DNA from: a virus
Reading direction: 5' to 3' (one strand)
Length of the DNA: 22,508 bases
IMG/VR virus record: IMGVR_UViG_3300027608_000167
Location: 1-22,508 of that record
The position numbers and the translations under genes were made by a program. Positions 1 to 5,796 of this stretch are shown piece by piece. The first letter of the stretch is position 1; every line of letters starts with the position of its first letter. The notes under the pieces were generated by a model. That model was not told where the DNA came from, made no database searches, and was given only the letters and a program-made list of their open reading frames with translations.

Positions 1-349
1 TTTGGTGTAACCAGACCTTGACTGCCGGACTCTTCATGAGGTCAGGGTCAGAGACACCTAAACGGAACCAAGGACGCGCAGGACTCGTCATGCCACTCAT
101 CATGCCCGCGGCCAGCACGCGCAGTGCACGCGTACCGGTCGAGTCGTAGATGTTGTTGTGTCGACGCCAGCCCTTGTCGCGGTCTTGGATAAAGAAGCGC
201 CCCGAGCGCGGGAGCATGTAGTCCGAGATCTCTTTCCAATGAGAGAGCCAGGTAGCGCGCTCAGACTTCAAAGCGCCCCAGCGTGTAAAGAGCTTGTCGC
301 GTTTGGGCAGCTTGCTGTTGGACTGTGCGTCCGAAGTGTATTCGCTCAT
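1..349 (-). CDS. Portal (head-tail connector) protein, N-terminal part
   Basis: This frame is open from an ATG at 349 to the window edge, so only about 116 N-terminal residues are visible. The portal ring is the dodecameric channel at one capsid vertex through which DNA is packaged and ejected. The residues resemble the podovirus head-tail connector family (PF12236, T7 gp8-like): a RWxALKSER..W..HW.EISDYMLPR opening, then a D(R)DKGWRRHNNIYDSTGTRALR-type block and an AGMMSGMTSPARPWF segment. GGAG lies just upstream of the ATG and the preceding gene stops on the base before it (TAA then ATG), indicating translational coupling. Its position downstream of the terminase fits. The family call is from memory of conserved blocks, not a search. 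Confidence 0.88.
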   Translation of the reverse strand, partial: MSEYTSDAQSNSKLPKRDKLFTRWGALKSERATWLSHWKEISDYMLPRSGRFFIQDRDKGWRRHNNIYDSTGTRALRVLAAGMMSGMTSPARPWFRLGVSDPDLMKSPAVKVWLHQ

Positions 350-1030
350 TTAAACTCCAATCATTGTGTTTTTGTTGAGCTTGTATTCGTTGTCCGGCCC
401 GGCGACGGTGCGCGATGACGTAGAGCTCACACCGCCACCACCGGTTGCAGCCGGGTCAGTCAGGGAGGTGTTTTTAGACTCTTGGTTTTGCGTCAGCGTT
501 GACTCAGCAGACGTTGCCTGCGTAGAGGGTTGGTTGGGCTTAGGCGCCAGGCCCAGGTCTGTGGCCGCGGTCATGGCTGTTTTAACGACGTCGCCCACAA
601 TGCTTTTGGCACCTTGGCCTAAATCTTGGAGAGCTTTACCTGGGTCAAGTTTTAAAATGTCTGTGCCCACCGCTCTCGCCGTGTTCCAGGTCGAGTTGAG
701 GGCATTACCTGCGCCCTTAATAATGTTGCCAAAGAAACCACCTAAAAATTCTGGGTGACCGGTCTCTGGGTTGATCTTGTTCTTAGCGTTACCTACGGTG
801 AACTCTTCGATGTCAGCACCGGCGAGCTCAAACATCATGGTCAGCATGGCCAGCGCTTGCTGGTTTTGTGCGATGGGCAAGGGCACCACGATCTCACCCG
901 TCGTCAAGTGCCCCATCACATCATCCGTGCCCCGCCCCTTCTCGGCCATCGTGTCCATGGACTGGTCCATAGACTGGTCCATGGCTTGGCTTGCTGGCGC
1001 TGGTGTTGGCACTGATTGCTTGGTAGCCAC
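350..1030 (-). CDS. Conserved phage virion-region protein, function unknown
   Basis: A 226-residue protein starting at GTG 1030 (weak GGCGG upstream), 3 nt after the preceding stop and abutting the portal start. The N-terminus carries a short tandem repeat (MDQS twice, encoded by 12-bp repeats at 953-988). Next comes a well-formed block, DDVMGHLTTGEIVVP followed by LPIAQNQ, that I associate with hypothetical proteins of podovirus structural modules. The middle is glycine/alanine-rich with an amphipathic character (FLGGFFGNIIKGAGNAL), and the C-terminal 70 residues are low-complexity Ser/Thr/Gln/Gly. Such proteins between terminase and portal are often minor virion or ejected proteins. That role is inferred from position only; I recognise no catalytic motif. 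Confidence 0.75.
   Translation of the reverse strand: MATKQSVPTPAPASQAMDQSMDQSMDTMAEKGRGTDDVMGHLTTGEIVVPLPIAQNQQALAMLTMMFELAGADIEEFTVGNAKNKINPETGHPEFLGGFFGNIIKGAGNALNSTWNTARAVGTDILKLDPGKALQDLGQGAKSIVGDVVKTAMTAATDLGLAPKPNQPSTQATSAESTLTQNQESKNTSLTDPAATGGGGVSSTSSRTVAGPDNEYKLNKNTMIGV
953..988 (-). repeat. Three tandem 12-bp repeats inside a virion gene
   Basis: Three adjacent 12-mers at 953, 965 and 977 (GTCCATGGACTG, GTCCATAGACTG, GTCCATGGCTTG). They are in frame and encode the MDQS-type repeat near the N-terminus of the overlying protein, so copy-number change would alter length without shifting frame. Confidence 0.85.
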
Positions 1031-1033
1031 GTC

Positions 1034-1363
1034 TTAGCCGCCCAGCAATGTGCTTTTGGACAAGGACAAAGACGTCGGATCAATACCGGCAGGACCAGTG
1101 AGCATGGTGCCCGACTGGCCCCCGCGCGCCGAGTTGGACTGCTGCGACATGATGGCCGCTACGTCAGGAGACTTGGCGTTGGCTTTGTTGTAGGCTTGTT
1201 CTTGCTGCGCAAATTGCTTGTTTGCATTGGTCTGCGCGTTATCCATCGCCTGCTTTTGCAGCGCGTTGGACTTCTTGGCCTGCTCGTTGGCTGCAATCGT
1301 GCCCGCGGCCAATGTGCCTACGCCAATCATGGCCCAAGTTGCTGCCGATACTCCAAAGCTCAT
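1034..1363 (-). CDS. Small membrane-associated virion-type protein
   Basis: A 109-residue protein with a hydrophobic N-terminal segment at about residues 6-25 (AATWAMIGVGTLAAGTIAAN). An Ala/Gln/Asn/Lys-rich stretch follows (about 26-66) that should form a long helix or coiled coil, and then a Ser/Gly-rich tail. Proteins of this shape lie next to podovirus portal genes and are usually annotated as hypothetical or internal-virion/ejection-type proteins; that role is an inference. The ATG at 1363 overlaps the TGA of the upstream gene (ATGA) and AAGGAG lies 7 nt upstream, inside the preceding coding sequence, so expression should be translationally coupled. Confidence 0.78.
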   Translation of the reverse strand: MSFGVSAATWAMIGVGTLAAGTIAANEQAKKSNALQKQAMDNAQTNANKQFAQQEQAYNKANAKSPDVAAIMSQQSNSARGGQSGTMLTGPAGIDPTSLSLSKSTLLGG

Positions 1364-2205
1364 ATTGTTTCTCCTTGAAACAGGTGTGCGGCTGTGTTGA
1401 CACTTGCTGCCTGCCTGTAATTGATAGTGATTTCTTCACCCATCTCGATATCGCGCAAAGCGTGCATATCTATTCCCTCGTCTGTTTTGAGGAAGTAAGC
1501 GTTTGGATCGGGGGAATGGTTGGTAAAGCGCCCTGCCACTGCACGCATTTGATTGGTCTGGGCTGGCGCAATGCGCATGCCCTCATGCAAGTTATGTCTA
1601 GCAAACACGCCCGTACCATGAATGCTTGATGCACGCTTTTCTAAATGAATCAAGCACTCATCAGTCACCACCAAGTCGCCGGTGTATTGCATCATTGCAT
1701 TCATCATCTCGACATTGATGTTGAGCTCTTTTAAGAACATTTGAAAGTCGTCAGTAACTTCTATTGCCTTGGCAACTTTGAAGTAGGTGATGCCGTCACG
1801 CTGGGTTTGCAGCATGTAGTCCTCATCCGTCATCTCGCGCTCGATGTCCGCTATCTCTGTCTTCTCGGTTGCGAAGACAGTCGTCCAGTGCGTGTCTGCA
1901 TGGGTCCAGCCCGCTCGCTTAAAACCTGCTTGCGCTGGTAGCACGTTAAAGCCTTCCAGCCTCTTGGTGCCCTCATCGGTCGTGACGGTGATGTCGCCAT
2001 GGATGATGCAAATGTTGTCGCAGTTGGTGAGCGCACCGGTTAAGACGGTGCCCGCTGGTATGAAGATGGTGCGTGCACACATGCCACCATGCACGACGTG
2101 CGTTGTGCTCAAGTCGACCTGGGGTTGTTTGATCAGCTCGGCTTCGAGCTCACGCACCCGCTCCACGCTTGGCATAGCTTTTAAAACGCTTGCGACAGTA
2201 TTCAC
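1360..2205 (-). CDS. Cupin-SET fusion protein, putative protein-lysine methyltransferase
   Basis: A 281-residue protein from GTG 2205, with GGAG 6 nt upstream deciding the start. Residues about 35-113 read as a small cupin-like beta-barrel (TIFIPAGTVLTG, IHGDITVTTDEG, LPAQAGFKRAGWTHAD). Residues about 184-264 carry the SET signature in correct order: GTGVFA at 197-202, NHSPDPN at 229-235 and GEEITINY at 256-263. In SET enzymes these bind S-adenosylmethionine and supply the catalytic tyrosine. No post-SET cysteine cluster is seen. SET proteins methylate lysines; the substrate here is unknown and could be a virion or host protein. The gene lies between the large terminase and a small virion gene and overlaps the latter by ATGA, so it should be expressed late. 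The SET call is strong, the cupin call moderate, and activity inferred. Confidence 0.82.
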   Translation of the reverse strand: MNTVASVLKAMPSVERVRELEAELIKQPQVDLSTTHVVHGGMCARTIFIPAGTVLTGALTNCDNICIIHGDITVTTDEGTKRLEGFNVLPAQAGFKRAGWTHADTHWTTVFATEKTEIADIEREMTDEDYMLQTQRDGITYFKVAKAIEVTDDFQMFLKELNINVEMMNAMMQYTGDLVVTDECLIHLEKRASSIHGTGVFARHNLHEGMRIAPAQTNQMRAVAGRFTNHSPDPNAYFLKTDEGIDMHALRDIEMGEEITINYRQAASVNTAAHLFQGETI

Positions 2206-2267
2206 ACGCAGTACTCCAACAGTGTTGCGCGACTATAAAAGCGCAATGCTGTGTGACGCGCACCGCC

Positions 2268-3587
2268 CTATCTCAAACCCTCATACGGGTTGTATTCCTT
2301 CTTCGCTGCACGCCCACCACCATAGACCTCGAGCATGGTCTTCTTATACACAGGGAATGCAAAGGTGAGCGCCAGCGCGTCCCCCAGGTCAGGGCTGGGC
2401 AGGCCCCGCTTCTTGATGTCGTCCTTGGGCTCGAGCTGCAACCGACCCATCGCGTCGTACCAGTAAATGGGTGCAGCCAAGTCTTGTTTGAGGTCCACCA
2501 GGTTCGGTATCGCGCCCCCCATGCGCAACCACTCACGCATCTCGAACCACATCTCGGCTCGTTTGTTCAAGTACATCGGGTCGGTGGGCCGTCCCCCAAA
2601 GTGCACCTCAATCGGGTCATAGCCGAGCTGGCGCAACCGGTCAATCACCCCTCCCCCCTGGCCAGAGTCGATGAAGGTGGCGTCCGGCTTCCACTCGTCG
2701 ATCTTTGCTGCCACTCGTGCAGCCAAGTCCATGTTGTCAATGCCGCGGTAGATGATGGGAGCCAAGGCACCAATGCCCTGCCTGGGGAAGATCACGCTGC
2801 GGTCGTCTCCAAAGCGTGCCGGGTCCACGCCCAGGATACGCGGTGCATACTCGACCTCAACCGGTGTCACCTCACGCTGTGCTGCTGACTCCACATCGGA
2901 GAGGGATATCAACTGGTCGTCACCGGCTGCACTGAAGTCGCAGAGGTACTCACGCTGGAACGAGGTCTCGCTCATGTCGCGCTTTAACCTGCTCACCTCA
3001 TCAGGGTCAATCGAGTGCGTGTCATAGACCGTGTACTTGGCTGAGTGCCAGTCATCGTATTGAGCAGCTCTGAAGTAGAGCTCAGAGAACAGGTTGACCC
3101 CAGCCGGTGTGCCTATGAAAAGTGCCCAGCCCTTGCGGTCTGATAACGCAGGTTGTAAGACATCGTTCCACACCGCGGGCTTGATCTGTGCCACCTCATC
3201 GATCACGCAGCCGTCAAGGCGGACGCCGCGCATGGCTTCCCCGTTGTCGGCGCCAAAGATGCGCACGATGGCACCGTTGTGAAGGAAGCGCACACTGAGC
3301 TCGCTCTCGTTGATCTCCACCGCTGAGTGCTGGCGCATGGGCTCCAAGCGTGCTTTGAGGCGTGCCCAAGCAATGGCCTTGGCCTGCTTTAAGAACGGTG
3401 CAACGTAGAAGAACAGGCCCAGGTCAAGCTTAAATTTGAGTGCCTCGTGCAAGAGCTCCATGATGGCCAGCTCCGTCTTGCCGGCACGCCTGTGCAGCGC
3501 CAGCACCGTGAAGCGCTTACGCGAGCGATGGCACTGCTTTTGCCAGTCGCGTGGGAAATAGCCCAGGCCCACATCTTTCTCAGTCAC
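2268..3587 (-). CDS. terL: Terminase large subunit (packaging ATPase-nuclease)
   Basis: A 439-residue motor protein that pumps DNA through the portal and cuts concatemers. The ATPase half shows an arginine-rich Walker A (HRRAGKTE, residues 32-39), Walker B plus catalytic Glu (GCVIDEVAQ, 126-134) and the coupling motif FIGTP (157-161). The RNase H-like nuclease half shows acidic residues in GVDPARFGDDRS (253-264, Asp255), FIDSGQGGG (305-313, Asp307) and SPDLGDALALTF (398-409, Asp403). Length is typical of compact podovirus terminases. It starts at GTG 3587, overlapping the preceding gene by 8 nt without a clear Shine-Dalgarno, which suggests re-initiation. A 62-bp gap (2206-2267), holding only a weak TTGCGC/GCGCAA dyad, separates it from the SET gene. 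Confidence 0.96.
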   Translation of the reverse strand: MTEKDVGLGYFPRDWQKQCHRSRKRFTVLALHRRAGKTELAIMELLHEALKFKLDLGLFFYVAPFLKQAKAIAWARLKARLEPMRQHSAVEINESELSVRFLHNGAIVRIFGADNGEAMRGVRLDGCVIDEVAQIKPAVWNDVLQPALSDRKGWALFIGTPAGVNLFSELYFRAAQYDDWHSAKYTVYDTHSIDPDEVSRLKRDMSETSFQREYLCDFSAAGDDQLISLSDVESAAQREVTPVEVEYAPRILGVDPARFGDDRSVIFPRQGIGALAPIIYRGIDNMDLAARVAAKIDEWKPDATFIDSGQGGGVIDRLRQLGYDPIEVHFGGRPTDPMYLNKRAEMWFEMREWLRMGGAIPNLVDLKQDLAAPIYWYDAMGRLQLEPKDDIKKRGLPSPDLGDALALTFAFPVYKKTMLEVYGGGRAAKKEYNPYEGLR

Positions 3588-3927
3588 GGGTAATGCCCGT
3601 GATCACGTTGATCGTGATGCCACCCTCTATGTTGCCCTTCAACTCGGTGGGTAAGACTTTACCGATCAGCCCCATAAAGGCCCCTGGGTTGGCCTTGGCC
3701 TGCTCGGTCAAGTACACCTGGCCACCGGCGTCGTGCAAGGCGCCAATGATCATGTCCTTGATCTGCTTGTTCATCTTGTTGGGCTCACCTTTAGTGCGTC
3801 CCTGCCCCATTCGCAGGTTGGCCAACGACCGCTCACGGCTGGTAAGCGCTCGAGCCGGTGTTGCGTCCAGCGCAATGTCTGTGATATCAGTAAATGTCTC
3901 TACTTTTTTGACGTCTGTCTTGCTCAT
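3580..3927 (-). CDS. Putative terminase small subunit
   Basis: A 115-residue protein immediately upstream of, and overlapping, the large terminase gene. The motif GQGRTKGEPNKMNKQIKDMI followed by GALHDAGGQVYLTEQAKANPGAFMGLIGKVLP resembles the GRPKGTPNK-type basic tail plus helical block common in phage proteins encoded next to terL. Small terminases recognise the packaging site and regulate the motor. Position supports that job, but the sequence does not prove it; a DUF5681-like protein of unknown function is the alternative. The ATG at 3927 overlaps the upstream TGA (ATGA) and is preceded by GAGGTGG, a good ribosome-binding site. Confidence 0.62.
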   Translation of the reverse strand: MSKTDVKKVETFTDITDIALDATPARALTSRERSLANLRMGQGRTKGEPNKMNKQIKDMIIGALHDAGGQVYLTEQAKANPGAFMGLIGKVLPTELKGNIEGGITINVITGITRD

Positions 3928-4181
3928 TCATCCACCTCGAGTCTCTTCCAACCGAATGGCGTCTGCGCCCGTCGGCGGTACTGACAGACCCCGGCAATCA
4001 TGCTTTTGGAGACCCCGTACATCTCTGCGAGCTGTGAGTATTTCAAATCATGGTCCTCGTGCAAGTCCCGTATCCTGTCGATCTGCTCATCGGTGAGCCG
4101 GGCGTTGGGGTGGTCCTCCCCAATGCGCTTGCCGTCCGCGTTGTATGCAAACATCTTGTGCCTGGCCATAAGCATGTCCAT
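3924..4181 (-). CDS. Small helix-turn-helix protein, first gene of the terminase operon
   Basis: Residues in the middle read LTDEQIDRIRDLHEDHD, then KYSQLAEMYGVSKSMIAGV and a basic CQYRRRAQTP segment, a convincing resolvase/sigma-like helix-turn-helix. It may be a late regulator or a DNA-recognition subunit for packaging. An ATG at 4211 is in frame, but it lies upstream of the predicted transcription start (-10 at 4202-4207), so I place the start at ATG 4181, preceded by AGAGA at 5 nt spacing; ATG 4175 or 4169 is also possible. The stop overlaps the next start (ATGA). The gene sits directly behind the repressor-type promoter at 4202-4232. The HTH is clear and the function open. Confidence 0.75.
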   Translation of the reverse strand: MDMLMARHKMFAYNADGKRIGEDHPNARLTDEQIDRIRDLHEDHDLKYSQLAEMYGVSKSMIAGVCQYRRRAQTPFGWKRLEVDE

Positions 4182-4201
4182 AGTTGTCTCTATGGCCGAA
4201 G

Positions 4202-4232
4202 ATATTAACATTGTATTAATATAATCTCAACA
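4202..4232 (-). promoter_or_regulatory. Leftward terminase-operon promoter with overlapping operator
   Basis: Read on the minus strand: -35 TTGAGA (4230-4225), 17-bp spacer, TGT extension and -10 TAATAT (4207-4202). The -35 lies at positions 3-8 of a 19-bp imperfect palindrome (4214-4232, 6 of 9 symmetric pairs). The layout is identical to three other elements in this window. It occupies the 59-bp space between RusA and the HTH gene and implies that packaging genes start a new, repressor-controlled transcript near 4195. Confidence 0.7.
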
Positions 4233-4240
4233 CGTTGCGT

Positions 4241-4594
4241 TTATGTAAACACTCTGATGTAAACAACTACCCTCCCAGGCTTTGCAGGCTCGGCCCAAAT
4301 GATGTGCTTGGACCGGATCTGCGAGTCGTCCCGCCATACGTTGGCCTTGGTCAGCGCGTCGCCAATCACCTTCCACGCGTTGTCCATGTCTCTGACCCGC
4401 TTGTCCGGGGGGGATAAAAGAACCTCAATGACCAGCGCCTGCTCCAACCCCATGCAGGCACCCTGAAACCGGCAGGCATGGGCCACCGCGGCGTAGTACT
4501 CAACCACCCCCTTGACCAGGTAATGGCGCCCACCCTTGGTGTGCCTGTACATGTGGTTGCCCGATATCGGTGGGTATGGGATAACAAGGTTCAT
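4241..4594 (-). CDS. rusA: RusA-family Holliday junction resolvase
   Basis: A 117-residue protein (PF05866 size) that cuts four-way junctions during phage recombination and before packaging. The N-terminus PYPPISGNHMYRHTKGGRHYL matches the RusA PPxxNxxYR opening. The acidic catalytic region PPDKRVRDMDNAWKVIGDAL, then NVWRDDSQI, contains the family's D-x-D-N and W-x-D-D-S-Q patterns. The ATG at 4594 has only a weak upstream Shine-Dalgarno. It is the last gene of the leftward replication operon, and the repeat-rich non-coding stretch 4595-4835 lies between it and the next gene upstream. Confidence 0.9.
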   Translation of the reverse strand: MNLVIPYPPISGNHMYRHTKGGRHYLVKGVVEYYAAVAHACRFQGACMGLEQALVIEVLLSPPDKRVRDMDNAWKVIGDALTKANVWRDDSQIRSKHIIWAEPAKPGRVVVYIRVFT

Positions 4595-4635
4595 TTAGGC
4601 TATGAGTACTTTCAGACTAGTGGTGATTTATGCCC

Positions 4636-4812
4636 GTCCACTCCAGTCCACTTGTAAAGTGGTGGACTGGCGGACTGGTGGATAACTTTTTTGCAGTCCG
4701 CTTTTGCGGACCGGAAAAAGTGAGCATTTATAAGGGTTAGCAGGGTGTTTTTGAAAAGCAGTCCGCAAACAGTCCGCTGCCTAAAAAACAGGCTAGTCCG
4801 CTTAAACGGACT
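4636..4812. repeat. Non-coding cluster of AGTCCGC direct and inverted repeats
   Basis: The gene-free stretch 4595-4835 contains about ten copies of AGTCC(G/A)C. Forward copies lie at 4636 (partial), 4645, 4695, 4760, 4771 and 4795; inverted copies at 4662, 4670, 4706 and 4807. Pairs form dyads: a perfect 9-bp arm CCAGTCCAC (4643-4651) with GTGGACTGG (4662-4670), GTCCGC/GCGGAC around TTTT (4696-4711), and AGTCCG/CGGACT (4795-4812). A reading frame crosses it on the minus strand, but its composition is dictated by the repeats, so I regard it as non-coding. Candidate replication origin or binding site for a phage protein. Confidence 0.72.
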
Positions 4813-4835
4813 GACTTGGTGTAACTCTTTGTGAT

Positions 4836-4946
4836 TCATTTGATCTCAAAGAACCACATCACGCATGCCAGGGCAAACAAGATTACAAACACCACAATGA
4901 GTAGCCCCAACGTCAGCAGCGCACAGCCGACCAGGAGATCAATCAT
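4836..4946 (-). CDS. 36-residue single-span membrane protein
   Basis: A tiny gene from ATG 4946 to TGA 4838-4836. The product is almost entirely one hydrophobic helix (starting MIDLLVGCALLTLGLLIVV, ending MWFFEIK). The start overlaps the stop of the upstream gene (ATGA) and a GGGGTGA ribosome-binding site lies just before it, which makes it more than a chance frame. It should insert in the inner membrane. Its place in the replication operon gives no function; a membrane-tethering or exclusion role is only speculation. Confidence 0.6.
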   Translation of the reverse strand: MIDLLVGCALLTLGLLIVVFVILFALACVMWFFEIK

Positions 4947-5206
4947 GACTTCACCCCGCAAATTTTTTCCATGTAAGCCACATAGCATTGGTCAGGTGTT
5001 TCAAATGCTCTTGAATCACCATCAACAAACCAATATCGCTTCCCTGTACCCCATTTGCCAGTCCGTTTGTTTCGGTCGGTGTACACCTCAACTTGAATGC
5101 TGTGCTTGTCGTTGCGATACATACGTTGTGCGCCAGTATCATTGGTTATTCCCATCCTGTACTCAAAGCGCAGTTCGCAGAATTCATCAAATGTCAGTTG
5201 ATTCAT
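4943..5206 (-). CDS. Hypothetical protein, 87 residues
   Basis: Starts at ATG 5206 behind a good AGAGGTG site and overlaps the following tiny membrane-protein gene by ATGA. The product (opening MNQLTFDEFCELRFEYRM) is rich in aromatic and charged residues, with a likely beta-strand section (HSIQVEVYTDRNKRTGKWG, then KRYWFVDG) and a short helical tail. It has no transmembrane segment, signal peptide or catalytic motif that I recognise. It sits among small accessory genes between the primase-helicase and RusA, so it is probably expressed early with the replication functions. Confidence 0.66.
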   Translation of the reverse strand: MNQLTFDEFCELRFEYRMGITNDTGAQRMYRNDKHSIQVEVYTDRNKRTGKWGTGKRYWFVDGDSRAFETPDQCYVAYMEKICGVKS

Positions 5207-5233
5207 GCTTCACCTCTGGCTCTTGTGAGGAGA

Positions 5234-5362
5234 TCAATCAATATCATCGATCCACTCCTTGGCCTCTATCATTGCCTGCATAACCTTAGCTGCAAAATAA
5301 TCTCGAAGCTCCATACCAATAAATTCATTGCATGGAAATGCGTACATCTTTGGTTTAGTCAT
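5234..5362 (-). CDS. 42-residue conserved-type phage protein
   Basis: Runs from ATG 5362 to TGA 5236-5234. The start overlaps the upstream stop (ATGA) and AAAGGAC lies about 9 nt upstream. The product begins MTKPKMYAFP and contains GMELRDYFAAKVMQAMI, a motif I recall from small phage proteins of otherwise varied length that share a G-M-x-L-R-D-Y-F-A-A core. Here it is short and ends in an acidic WIDDID. The function of that family is not known to me. Coupling, ribosome-binding site and motif together support a real gene despite its size. Confidence 0.68.
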   Translation of the reverse strand: MTKPKMYAFPCNEFIGMELRDYFAAKVMQAMIEAKEWIDDID

Positions 5363-5598
5363 CGCTTTTGTCCTTTCATGTAAATACAAAACCCGGCCAA
5401 GGTGTCCTTGCCGAATGACTTCTCAAAATCGCGCTCAAATGAACTCACCACATGCTCCAGGGCATCGTTCCAGCCGGACAAATAACCAGCGTCGTAGGAC
5501 ACATCGACCGCGTTTTCAAACTCGGCGTGTCGCAGCTTCTTGTACTTAAAGCCCGGCGCACTTTGTGCCATGGTGGGTTTGTTGAATGGTTGGCTCAT
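5359..5598 (-). CDS. Hypothetical protein, 79 residues
   Basis: Starts at ATG 5598 with AGGAG about 7 nt upstream and ends in an ATGA overlap with the 42-residue gene. The product has a Lys-rich N-terminal third, an acidic/aromatic middle (HAEFENAVDVSYDAGYLSGW) likely to be helical, and ends CIYMKGQKR. I see no membrane segment or known domain. It belongs to the run of small coupled genes downstream of the primase-helicase. The coding assignment is good; the function is unknown. Confidence 0.68.
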   Translation of the reverse strand: MSQPFNKPTMAQSAPGFKYKKLRHAEFENAVDVSYDAGYLSGWNDALEHVVSSFERDFEKSFGKDTLAGFCIYMKGQKR

Positions 5599-5607
5599 CT
5601 CAAGCTC

Positions 5608-5796
5608 CTATTTCCTTTTTGTGCTTTCTTTGAATTTCCCCGCCTTGCGAAATATCGTCAGCAACGACTTGTAGGCAACACCGAACCGTTTGGATATTTC
5701 CAACTTGCTGAACCCCTGCTCATGCAAGCTGAATGCCCGTCTCTCATCGATCTGGATGGGCTTACGGCCCGACCCCGCTCTTGCTCCACCTGTCAT
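5608..5796 (-). CDS. Small helix-turn-helix DNA-binding protein
   Basis: A 62-residue protein beginning MTGGARAGSGRKPI, the basic GGxRxGSGRKP opener seen in many small phage DNA-binding proteins. It is followed by ERRAFSLHEQGFSKLEISK and RFGVAYKSLLTIFRKAG, a resolvase-type helix-turn-helix. The ATG at 5796 overlaps the stop of the primase-helicase (ATGA) and uses an AAAGGAG site located inside that gene. It may help the replication protein find its origin or regulate the operon, both inferred from position. Another basic HTH gene, at 3924-4181, lies further down the same strand. Confidence 0.75.
   Translation of the reverse strand: MTGGARAGSGRKPIQIDERRAFSLHEQGFSKLEISKRFGVAYKSLLTIFRKAGKFKESTKRK

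Noticed and set aside
366-1378. Long plus-strand frames opposite the virion genes
   Set aside because: They are antisense shadows of minus-strand genes that have coupled starts, ribosome-binding sites and recognisable protein motifs.
4612-4839. 75-residue minus-strand reading frame in the repeat cluster
   Set aside because: Its sequence is dictated by AGTCCGC repeats and their dyads, it has no convincing ribosome-binding site, and the encoded peptide has no coherent domain.
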